Shown: positions 25,380 to 37,300 of the stretch, in pieces
How positions within the stretch are numbered: position 1 is the stretch's first letter
Layout: each line of letters begins with the position of its first letter
The notes under the pieces: generated by a model
The model's input: only the letters and a program-made list of their open reading frames with translations
Told to the model about the DNA's origin: nothing
Databases searched by the model: none
Made by a program: the position numbers and the translations under genes
Assembly: GCF_037176765.1 (NCBI RefSeq)
Contig: NC_090034.1
Span: 90,614,000-90,677,999, forward strand
DNA length: 64,000 bases
Direction of reading: 5' to 3'
From: Anolis sagrei
Lineage: Eukaryota > Chordata > Lepidosauria > Squamata > Anolidae

Positions 25380-28300
25380 GGTGCAGTGCCTAAAGACCTT
25401 GGCCTGCACTTAAACATAATCAGCACTAACAAGATTACCATCTACCAGCTGCAAAAGGCCACCTTACTGGGATCTGCATGCATTATTCACCGATACATCA
25501 GTCTAGACACTTGGGAAGTGTCCGACGTGTGATCCAATACAACAGCTAGCAGAGTATCTGTGGTGGACTCATCTTGTTGTGTTTCAAATAATAATAAATA
25601 AAACTTTATTTATATACCACTCTATCTCCCCTAGAGGACTCAGGGCAGTTTCCAAATTGTTAAAAAAAATACAAAAACATACAGAGTAACCAAAACATAC
25701 ACATAAAATTATCAACACAACACATATACATTAAAACCAATCCCACCTTATTCTTTGTGCCAAGATTAACTGTTAGGTCCAGAATTTCAGAAAGGATGTA
25801 GGCTAGCGCAAAATAAGCCATGAGGGGCCAGAGGAATGGGTAAAGTGCAAAATGTACAGAGAGGTAAAACTAACTTCAAATTGGAGATTCCTTGTGGAAT
25901 CTTCTTGAGTGTGAGTCTCCATTTGAGAAGTGATTTCAGGAGACTAAAGGGGTTGCAATGGGTTGCTAGGTGGACCATACATGGCTGTATACTTTCCACC
26001 TCTGGTCTAGTTGGATTGCTGAGCAGGTTGACTTTTTTCCCCCCCTGTGTCAGGAGCAACTTGAGAAACTGCAAATTGCTTCTGGCGTGAAAGAATTGGC
26101 TGTCTGCAAGGATGTTGCCCAGGGGATGCCCGAATGTTTTGATGTTTTACCATCCTTGTGGGAGGCTTCTCTCATGTCCCCGCAGGGGGAGCTGGAGCTG
26201 ACAGAGAGAGCTCAACCTGCTTTCCCCGGATTTAAATCTCCAACCTGTCGGTCTTCAGTCCTGCCAGCACAAGGGTTCAACCCATTGTACAATGGCTGAG
26301 CACCTTGGCCGATGTTTCCTGACTTGCACGTGATTAGTAGGCCTGTCGGTTTTAGTTCGTTAATTCGTTATTTCGTTATTAAATCGTTATTTTTACCATA
26401 TCCGACGCGATATCAAAACATATTTTCAAACCCGGAAGGGTTTAAAAATATCAAAACAGCAGCCCCATTTTTTTAACGAGCTTCAGCTCCGCTCGTTAAT
26501 GGGATGGAGGCTGCTTTGCTGCTGGTGCCTGGGAGCCAATCCGGCGCTCCCAAGCACCCCAGCAGTAAATGGGGCGGGCGGGGCGAAGGGGCGGCGCGAG
26601 CAACACAGCTGGGAGGAGGAGGAGGAGGAGGAGGAGGGCGCAGCAGCCGGAGCCGATTGGATGGCGCGCGCTGTAGATACCTAAAGAAGGGAGCCAAGAG
26701 GCATGTCGAGAATGCCAAGCAACCGCATACCTTCCTCGCCTCAGCAAGGCTTTCCAACGCGCGCGCGCTCGGATAAAGAGGAACTTTTCCCAACTTTGTA
26801 CGCGACACACACGAGATCAAACACGAGTGTCAGAGCTGATAAGCGTTGGGGGCAATGCTCACTCCACACCCGATCCATTTCCCGTTCACAGGCTCCTTCC
26901 ACGGTGCCAGGAAAGCCGTGCCAAAAACAAGTTCCCAAACTCCGTGCGTAAAAGCGCACGGCGAGGGCGCAACGGCAAAGGCGCACGGTACCCAACATCC
27001 AAGCCCGAAAAGCACCGCTCTTTGCCGGTGGATTGGCTCACCCATCGCCTGAAGTGTAGATCCAACCCAGGACGACCCTCTCCACGGCTCCCATCCGACT
27101 CCAAGCCCTTCCCTGCCCCGACTGAGCAAGAAACGGAGCGGCTCCCCGCAGCGCCTGGGTTGGGCTGAGCCCTCCTGATTCTCAAGCCTCCAAAGCCCGG
27201 CGCGCTCTTCCCATTCGTGGAGAAGCACGTCGCTCAAAAGGAAGAGGATTTGCCCCGCCCTGGAAGACTGAGGCATGCTGGGAGGTGTAGTTCCTCTAAG
27301 AGACCAATGCATGCCTCTTCCTTTTGAGCGACGTGCTTCTCCACGAATGGGAAGAGCGCGCCGGGCTTTGGAGGCTTGAGAATCAGGAGGGCTCAGCCCA
27401 ACCCAGGCGCTGCGGGGAGCCGCTCCGTTTCTTGCTCAGTCGGGGCAGGGAAGGGCTTGGAGTCGGATGGGAGCCGTGGAGAGGGTCGTCCTGGGTTGGA
27501 TCTACACTTCAGGCGATGGGTGAGCCAATCCACCGGCAAAGAGCGGTGCTTTTCGGGCTTGGATGTTGGGTACCGTGCGCCTTTGCCGTTGCGCCCTCGC
27601 CGTGCGCTTTTACGCACGGAGTTTGGGAACTTGTTTTTGGCACGGCTTTCCTGGCACCGTGGAAGGAGCCTGTGAACGGGAAATGGATCGGGTGTGGAGT
27701 GAGCATTGCCCCCAACGCTTATCAGCTCTGACACTCGTGTTTGATCTCGTGTGTGTCGCGTACAAAGTTGGGAAAAGTTCCTCTTTATCCGAGCGTGCGC
27801 GCGTTGGAAAGCCTTGCTGAGGCGAGGAAGGTATGCGGTTGCTTGGCATTCTCGACATGCCTCTTGGCTCCCTGTTTGATCAAGAAAAAATTTGTTTCTA
27901 AAATGTTTTGTAAATATTTACGAAATTTCGTAAATAACAAAACATTTTTTTGGAAAGTTTTGTAAATATTTTAAATATCGAAACAAAAAAACACCCCAAT
28001 TACAAATCGATTTTAGAAACAAATTTTTTCTTGATCAAACAGGCCTAGTAATTAGCTTTTAGTCTGTGATCTGATTCCTTTCCCATTCTGTTATGTTGTT
28101 GACATCAACATTTCTCTGGAGGAGTCTGGGAGTTCCTGCCACTAGAGGGAGCAGAGAAGACAGACACATAGCTGTCTTAGGGCAGCCTTGATGCAGATAG
28201 CCAGGTTGCAATATACTTGTTTAGATCTTCTGCTTCAAGTTGCTGAATATGTGGATCCCAGTTTCCCTTCCTGATAGTAGGATTCCATATCGGCTATTTC

Positions 28301-31300
28301 TTGTCCTCTTTTTTTTGTTGTTTTTCTTTTCTCTTTTTCTGCCAGAAACCAGATTCCCACCTCTTTGCTGGAGACTGCAGTGAATGTTGTGCCTGGCTGT
28401 GCCAGAACTAATTGTTCTGAAAAATGTCAGCTGCTTATGAGGAAGGAAATATTCTTATAAACATTCAGCTGCATAGGGTGCACATGCCTGGAATTCTCTC
28501 TGTGTGTCAGGCACTCAGTCACTCAGGCAAAAACAGATGGACGGAAACCATGTTGCTTCTTATCTTTGTGTTTTCTTTGCCGGTTTAACTTGGCTTAAGT
28601 TAGGGCATGTTAACACATGCATTTTCTTCACTTCTTGGTTGCAGAAATTGTAGCTTGTGTAGGTGAACAACCCCACACAGATTAGCTGCTGAAAACAGAA
28701 CTTCTGCTGTTGCTTGGTGGTTTTCATGCTGAATATTTATGTATGAATCAGACCCAAAACACAGAATGTGTAGAAATTGTGGTTGGATACTGCTCTGATG
28801 GATCATGAAGGCTGACTGACTGAGAGACTGGGGTCCCTTCCACACAGCTGAATAAAATCCCACATTATCTGCTTTGAACTGGAATATATGGCAGTGTGGA
28901 CTCAGATAACCCAGTTCAAAGCTGATACTGCAGGAATATGCTTCCTCCATTGTATTCAGTGTGTAAGAGAGAGTTTATTTATTTATTTATTTATTTATTT
29001 ACAGTATTTATATTCCACACTTTTCATCTCGCAGGGGCTCAGGGTGGATTACAGTGCACATATACATGGCAAACATTCAGTGCCATTTAGACATATAACA
29101 TATATAGACAGCCACAAAGGCAATTTAACATTCCAGCTTTTTCCGGCTTCATGAGGGCATGCTCGGGTATGGCCACATGGGGAGCTGCCACTTCACTGTC
29201 CACTTGTGACACCGGATCCTTTGATGGAGTACTTCCTCATTCTTCTGCACGTTGCTGGAAGGTTTTATGGTGTCGTAAATTAGTTAAATTAGCCTCCCTC
29301 CATAAAGCGGTACCTAAATTTCCTACTTGACAGATGCAACTGTCTTTTGGGCTGCATAGGTCAACAGCAAGCTAGACTATTAATGGTCAGGAGCTTACTC
29401 TGACCTGGGCTGGCTTTGAACTCATGACCTCTAGGTCAGTAGTGATTTAATGCAGCTGGCTACTATCTAGCTGCGCCACAGCCCAATAGTGTAGTGTAAT
29501 TGTATAAGTATTGCACTAGGACTCCAAGAGACAATCTCAGCCATGAAAACCCACAAAGTGATAGTGTGCAAGTCACACTGTCTCTGTCTCAGAGGAGTGG
29601 AAAGGCACACCTCCCTTGACTAAGTCACACCAAGAAATCCTTAAGATAGTGTCATAATTTGGAGTTGCCTTGAATGCACACGAGAGCAACAATTCAGTGT
29701 TGGCATATGTTCTGTCTAAACATATTCGTTGTCAGCTTGTGTGTGATGTTTCTTTCAGATTCCTTTGATTAATTTCGACCTTGCTTTATTATGCAGTTCT
29801 ATCACAAAACAAGATCTGCAAAGGAGCAATACTGGGATTTGTTGGACAGACTTCCAAAACCTTTAAGAGCTATTAGCCTGCAGTATTACTAGTCTGATTG
29901 TGCGTAACTCTGTTAGTTCCCCAGCTTTTCAAAAAGTTAGATCTTTGCTAAAAGAATTGATAGACACCTACACAAAGTTACTCTCAAGCGGTAAATAGAG
30001 ATGGCAACTGGGAAGCAACAAGAACAATAGCAGCAAAAACCAACTAAATGAGAAAAGGAGGCAGAGAAAACAAAGAAACAAAAAGAGGAAAATGAAGGAG
30101 CGAAAGCCAAGCTGCACAGAAACTGGGACTCTACATGCATTGTTGCTCAGAACCAGAAAATAAAATCTGCTCTCACAATCTTGGTTTGCTGTGTTGCCTT
30201 TCCTGAGGCGGCTTCTACCATTATGGGACCCCACTAAGCTGACTGACACTATAACCTCTGCTGAAAAATGTGCCTGGCCCAGAAGTGGCTGTCTCAAGGG
30301 CAGCCAGCTGTATTTAGTAACTTTTTGTCCTGTGTTTTTTTCTGTTCTGTAGGAAAATCCTCCGGTGTCTCAGAGCTTTTGCCAGGCTTTCAGATAGGGC
30401 ATATGGAAGGTACTGGCATTGCTTTTTCTTCCATCCTCTCTTTCTAGGGGAAGGGAGCTGGGAGGAAATGGGAATTGTACTGGTGCTTTAATTCTTCTAT
30501 TTCCTGCATCTCTCAAGGTTAGAAGTAGGAGTATTTTGGTTTAGAAATGGTTCCAAAATGTCTTTCTTCTCTTTGTCTCCCTCTTCAGAGCTTCTGTTCC
30601 TATTGTGTTGTTGTTGCAACAGACTAATTTTTCCAGATCTGTTCTCCCTCCTTATCCTTTCCCCACTCCAAACAGCTCCTTTGAGCTTAAGAACAGTAAC
30701 CGTATGATTTAGGGTGCCAAACAGCTTGTGGCTGAATTGGAAACATAATGTTTGGTCTCTTATTTACATCATATTTCTAGGGGATACTATTAAACAACAA
30801 AAGCAGACAGTCACAGTGTGACACAGATACAAATGTTGGGAAGGCGTCGGTGTCCCCCCCCCCCCCCCAATGTATTGGACTAGGGTTTGTAGCACATGTT
30901 GTGCTTTTTAAAAAGCCGTACTTGAGTCATACACAGTTAATCTATCATCATAGATTCTTGTTCTCTGTCTGAAAGAAAGAGATTGTGCTAATGAAATACT
31001 GTACTGATACTCTCTCACTTGGTGGTATTTATTTATTTACAATATTTATATTCCGCCCTTCTCATCCCAAAGGGGACTCAAGTCGAATCACAGAATACAT
31101 ATACGACAGACATTCAATGCTGATTATACAATGACAAGACAGACAACAGATAGTGGTATATATATAGGCTTTTCCATCTTTCAGCATCTTTGGAGGCTGT
31201 GCCCGGTTTCGGCCACAGGGGGTGCTGCCGCTCCATCTCCTTGCCGAAGAGCTTTCTTTGTTCATAAACTTCCTCCTTTTTCTGATCCAAACACCGTGTC

Positions 31301-34300
31301 TAAAAGACCTTCCTGCTTTAATGCGGTTCCTATGTATCTACTCACATTTGTTTCAAACTGCTAGGTAGGCATAAACTGGGCTAAACGTCAGGCGCTCATC
31401 CTGGCCCAGGCTCCGAACTGTCAACCAACCTGTCAACATTGCACATATTTTATTTGTAGTGCAAAAAACCATGAAAGAACAATACAATATTTAAAATGAA
31501 GAACAAGTTTAGCTAACATATATTTACTAGTATTTCAATGGGAAGTGTGGACCTGCGTTTGACTGATGAGATAGTTAAGTTAATGAGAATTGTTGTTGTG
31601 TGCCTTCAAGCTTGCAAGTTTAAGGCAGGGGCCAGATCAGTGACCTTGGAGGGCTGCATCCAGCCCACAGGTCTTAGTTTGGGGACCCCTGGTTTATACT
31701 GTGGTATTCTCTATTTGAATAGTAAATAGTGCATGCTGCGGTTGATCATTGCTGTCTGGAAAAATGGGAGATGTATTCTTAACACATATAGTGGGCAATA
31801 GGTGGTTGAAGGCACTTATGTAGACCAAAACAGCAGATATGTTGCTTTTTCTGAGTCCTTTATACCCCATACTCATTCCGGTACAGTACAATATAGATTC
31901 TGGTCCACCTATCTAGAATCAGACTCGTATCTCCTGCCGTAACTGTATGGCTCTAACAATATCTTTAAAATGCACACTGACATTCAGTGATCTATAAAAA
32001 CTGTATTACTAAAGAGTGCCCAAATCCCTCTGTATATTTTCATACAGACTCTCCCTCTTGGTTTTTTGTTTCTTGGTTGACAATGCAGCCTCATGGTGGA
32101 AATGAATTAAAGAGACACTGGATACAGGCTATAAAGAACACCATATGTGTACTATGTTTTGATTGTGCATTTCCTGTCATCCCTTTTGCTTTTACAATTA
32201 TCTCTTTTCCACCCCATAAAAGCATGCCAGAATGTAAATGGGAAACTTTCACTTCACTGGCCTCTGAAAAATAATCTAAAAACTGATGACTTCAGCTGAC
32301 TACACTAGCCTCATCTATCATGGAGAAAAGTAGAATAGGGCTAGGCCAACATTAGCTTGAATGTGAAACCTGTTCATGGCATACAGAAAGTTCACAATTT
32401 CATATCTGACTTATTTATTTTATGTTTAACAATAACAACAAATACTTTGGCACAAGCCAATAAAGTGGTTCCAGTGGTGATCGGCACACTGGGTGTAATG
32501 CCTAAAGAGCTTGGCCTACACTTAAACACAATCGGTGTTGACAAGATTACCATCTGCCAGCTGCAAAAGGCCACCTTACTGGGATCTGCACGCATTATTC
32601 GCTGATACATCACACAGTCCTAGACACTTGGGATGTATCCGACATGTGATCCAATACAACAGCCAGCAGAGTGATCTTGTCTGCTGTGGACTCATCTTGT
32701 TGTGTTTCAAATAACAACAACACCTTTATTTTTGCACCCCACCTCCCATCTCCCTGAAGGGACTTGAGGCAGCCCATTTATTTATTTACCATATTTATAT
32801 ACCGCCTTTCTCAGCCCAAAGGCAACTCTAGGCGGTTTACAGTCGGCACAATTCGATGCCCCCAACAACATAAAATACAGTTTAAAAACATTGTACTTGG
32901 GGATGAGCCCTATCAACATGTTAAACTATAGAACATTAAAATATATAAACAACAACATAAAAGAGAATAAAACAACAACATTATAACAAAATATAAAAGC
33001 AAAACATCAAACTAATAACCAATGAGTTCTGCGATAATCATCAGTTTCTGGGCACCGGTGGGTGGACTGGTGCAAAAACAATTGTGAAGATAGGGCTGAT
33101 GGATAAAAGACACATAGGTAATATGGCAGCAGTAGGGATAGAGGACAGTATAAGACAGAGCATTATAACTTTGGGTGCAGAACAATAGTAAAGTGTGACG
33201 ACAAGATTTTGGGTCCTAATTGGGGCCAAGCTATCTTTGGAGTTGTCTAGTCAAAAGCACAGCGGAACATCCACGTCTTTAGATCTTTGCAGAAGATGGA
33301 CAAGAAGAGCCGAGGGGGCACCACTCAGAAGGCCCTCTCCCTCGTCCCCACCAACCATGCTTGAGACAAGAGTGGGAGTGAGAGAAGAGCCTCCTCAGAG
33401 GATCTTAGAGATCATCTTTAGGTTTAATATTGACACAGGATTTCTAGAACGGACTTTGTCTCCTCAGAATAATCTTAAATGCAGTGCAGTGAACTAAAGC
33501 AAGATGCAGGCTATAGAAAGAGAAGGCGTCAGTTAATGGATCCAGTAAGAATGTATTCTGTAGAAGCCTACTGGAGTCCAAGGGTTGGTTTCTAAGTGTA
33601 TGTCAGGATCCTGGAACAGCAGGAGCTGAGTGCAGAGCAAGATGTCCAAATGCCTTATAGTGAGAGTCCTTTAATGACAATATTTAAGGCATGGGTGACT
33701 GTATTGTGGCCCTGGTCACATATATGGCTCTAAGGACTTTTTTTCAGCCTTCAGCACCACAAAATCCCCAGCCTGACCCATTTCTGGCCTAAAAAGAGAG
33801 AGAATAAATTGTTGCTCCTTAAGGGTTCTACATGCAACAGTTTATCTTTTAATTAGACTCCAAGTTACTTTGTGTTTTTGTTTTGTTTTATTATTCAGTT
33901 GCCCATATAGCTCCTGGAATATCCCAGGGCATGAAAGTACCCCCAGGTAATTTGGTTAGGGGCCCATGGTATTACAACAGAGACTCTTTTTTGTTGTAGA
34001 AGTTGCTAAGCTTGCCCAACACCTTTTTATATAGTTGGAACCTGAGTCATTGCCTTTGTCTCAAAGGGTTTGTTCCCTCCTTCTCCTCTTTCCTCTCAGA
34101 CTGGGTCTTTGTCGTCTTGGTGGTGCTGGGGTTCTTTCTGATTTTGCTGCTCTTCGGGATCTGCTGGTGCCAGTGCTGCCCTCACACCTGCTGCTGCTAT
34201 GTCCGATGCCCCTGCTGCCCCGAGAAGTGCTGCTGCCCAGAAGCACGTAAGTCTCGCTCTCGGAGCCAGCTGGGTTCCTTGTCCTACAAAATGACTAATA

Positions 34301-37300
34301 ATGACTACGTGTGTGTGTGAGGACAACTTGAAAAACTGCAAGTTGCTTTTGGTGTGAGAAAATTTACTGTCTATAAGGACATTGCCCAGAGAATCCCTGG
34401 ATGTTTTGTCATCCTGTGTGAGGCTTCTCTCATAAGAAGCTGGAGCTGACAGTCGGGAGCTCACCCCTCTCTCTCGAGATTCAAACCACTGACCTTTCAG
34501 TCAGCTGTCCTGTTGACACAAGGGTTTAAACCATTGTGCCACAGGGGACTAATACTACGCTGTCATATAATGCAGGTTCTGAATATAGATTGTTTGCTTT
34601 GAACTGGATTATTTGGCAGTGTAGATGTAGCCTAAAACTGGACAGTGGCTCACAAGATAATGCATATTTGTTTAGTCAAAATGTTTGGACTTTTTCGCAT
34701 AAGCAGTTGTGCACCTTTGGCAAGCACCCTTATAACAATCTTAAAGAACATTGTTAAAGTCCAAAGTAGCTTCATATACCTTGGGGTTGTGCAAGATATT
34801 CAATTTTCTAAATGCACAAAAGTAAAAAGGGACAACATGATTTTGATCATTTGTAAAAAGTATATTGTTATGTGCCTGTAGAAGAGGATTGATGTTGTCC
34901 TTGCACATGTGTATTTCCATGAGAGCAAAACAATTGTTTACACTAATTGTAATTTTTTTGAAAGTTCACCTAAGAGCACACTGATTATCTGGTTAAGAAC
35001 ACCCCTGTTTCCTTGTCTTATTATTTACTCTTGCCTAACACATCTTTCTCTCCCTCCAGTCTATGTTGCAGGAAAAGCTGCAACTTCCGGAGTTCCCAGT
35101 GTTTATGCACCAAGCATCTATGCATCCAGCAATCAGTTGAAGCTAGCCCCCCAAACCACGATGGTCCCCATGGGCCCAGTGCCTCCTATGTACAATGGTT
35201 ATGGAGTGGATTATGACAGGGCCAGCTCAGGTATGTGACTTTCTTGACCAGGTTCAGGCTTTTATGGTTTGAATTGGAAGTTCTAAAAGACTGCTAGCCA
35301 AAGATCTAGCATTGTTGAGATCTTATTGGAGTGTCTCTCTGCCTTATGATAAAAGCAGTTCTCCATCTTTGTGCATTCTTGAACTCTTTGTATAGTTATT
35401 TCCTTGCTGAACACAATAATGAACATATTTGATCAACTGACTGGTGGAACCAGTTATTGAAAAGATATATGAGGTATAGAAGAGAAACTGAGTTGGAAGA
35501 GACCACAAAGGCCATGCAACTACCACAAACCAAAGTTGGCAGGACTCATCTGTCTTTCACTAGATATCTCCAAATATGTGGTGTGCAGCCTTTTGTTGGC
35601 TGCACCAGGATTTCCTGCATGAAGCAGGAGTTTGTATTTGATGGCCTACAAGACCTCTTCCAACACTTAGAAGAAGCTTAGTAAAAGGGGTTGGTTATTT
35701 GAAAATGGCATTTATAACCTTTTGGGAAAAACACCTTTTGGAAATCAAAACTTTTTAGAAAAGCATGACTTTTCAGAGAAGAGCCAAAACTCTTTTAGTA
35801 GAATCTTCTCTTGTGATGTACAACCAGATATAATTATGACAGGCAATAGTTTCAGTTGTTAGATTGATTAACCTGTTATTCCTGATTTTGCTAGTGCATA
35901 AAAATAGCAGTGCTTCAGAAGTGTTTTTCGGTGCCCAAAAATACATAGTAATCCATAAAACAACTTGTTTTATGTTTTGCACTCAAGAGACAAAAATGAA
36001 GTAGACTTGATAAAAAATAACATATTTCGTATACTCACAACCTTCACGTGTTCAGCATACACAGGTACAAAACTTAACAGTTCAGTTTTAGTTATGTTTG
36101 AGATAATTTTCTGTGCCATCTGGCCAGGACATCTCTTACATCAAAACAGTAAGCAAGTGTGTGATCTGAAGTCTGAAGTAGTCGAAAAAGTATTTATTTA
36201 TTTATGTATTTAATTTATTTCTATCCTAGGGGAACTCAGAGCATTTTACAGTTTGGCAAAATTCAATGCCACATTATACATGAAAAAGAGTAATTCATAA
36301 CATAATTAGTCTGTCTTTGATCATGTGGTCTGCAGTCCCTTTTATAATTTCTCAGGAACCATAGTGTAATAGAAGCTGCATACCAGAACATACATACAAA
36401 CAGTAAGGAACAGGATCATAGATAAACATTACTTGAGAAAGCTTGAAGAAGGTTGTCATTTCTAATAGTTTTTCAATGTAGAATTCTTGGTCTTTGAGTT
36501 CCAAGCACATCATGAAGGTTCTGGTTAGTTTTCAGGATCCAGGAATGTAGGATTTGGGTGATAACTTTTTTAGAAGTTACATTTATATATGGTCTTTTAT
36601 TCAGTAAGCATCAGGTGATGTATTTAGTTCTTTACCACCTTTATCCTCACAAGCCTGTTCTAATTCACAACATCCCTGTGAATTAGAGCAGGCTCAAAGA
36701 AACTGACTAGCCTAAAGTCACCTATCTAGATTAACAGCTCATTAACAACTTGAACCTGGGGATGCAAAGATCCAGTATACTTCTGAAGGCATTGTTGTTT
36801 GTCTCCCAAACATAATGGAGTCACCCCTAACAGTTCTTATTATTTATTGCCTTGCAGTTGGTGGACACAGCTCACAGGTGCCTCTGTTGAGGGATTCGGA
36901 TAGTGCCGGTAAGAAACGCGTGTATGGAACTGTGAATGTCTTTGCTGTTTCTGCATCTACAAATGAAAACAGTAAACACTTTGTAAAATGCCTGTTGCCG
37001 CTTTGGCTGATCTGATTTATTATGCACCTTTGGGTTATCTGACTGAAGTATGTGAACATGCCATACTGATCACATTGCATCACATTAACCGATCACTTTC
37101 CTGTGTTTTTGATTGAGCTAGCTATTTACAGTTACAAAGGAACTGATGATTTGAGAGTGGAAAAGATGAAGATTGTTGCTTCCCTCTACTGTACAGACTC
37201 AGAATTGCTTGGTGATTTGCTTTTTAAATTTAAAGCAAGGACTGCCTCTACACTGGGCCTTTCATATACAAAGGCTCAGAATACATGGAGTCAACCAACT

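Larger units (their letters stand above)
26340..28045. mobile_element. 1.7-kb palindrome-bearing unit with terminal inverted ends
   Basis: Ends GGCCTGT (26340) and ACAGGCC (28045) are inverted; TAGTA directly repeats at 26335-26339 and 28046-28050. Inside: an AT-rich left end (TTCGTTAATTCGTTATTTCG), a GC-rich stretch with a GGA run, two 560-bp arms, and a right 173-bp inverted element. No transposase frame is seen. It looks like a non-autonomous DNA element that has taken up promoter-like DNA, but the superfamily is unknown. Confidence 0.6.
22747..30352 (+). other. LSR: LSR intron 3
   Basis: 7.6 kb. Nothing recognised in 22760-23200, 23610-25120, 25745-26040, 28046-28825 and 29495-30340. The palindrome unit at 26340-28045 is treated separately. 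Confidence 0.85.
30410..34099 (+). other. LSR: LSR intron 4
   Basis: 3.7 kb with a poly-C tract (30857-30868), LINE pieces and the candidate exon. Nothing recognised at 30410-30850, 31430-32430 and 33500-33890. Confidence 0.8.

Noticed and set aside
26466-26660. An independent CpG-island promoter for LSR intron 3
   Set aside because: The GC-rich stretch lies within the TIR-bounded palindrome unit, so it is better treated as part of that unit.
26830-27731. Long open frames (up to 160 codons) in the GC-rich palindrome
   Set aside because: They occur as identical mirror pairs because the DNA is a palindrome, have several frames open at once as GC-rich DNA does, and show no domain.
34003-34320. 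Frame starting at 34003 as an independent small gene
   Set aside because: It is LSR exon 5 with intron on each side; the splice sites at 34100 and 34246 explain the coding part.
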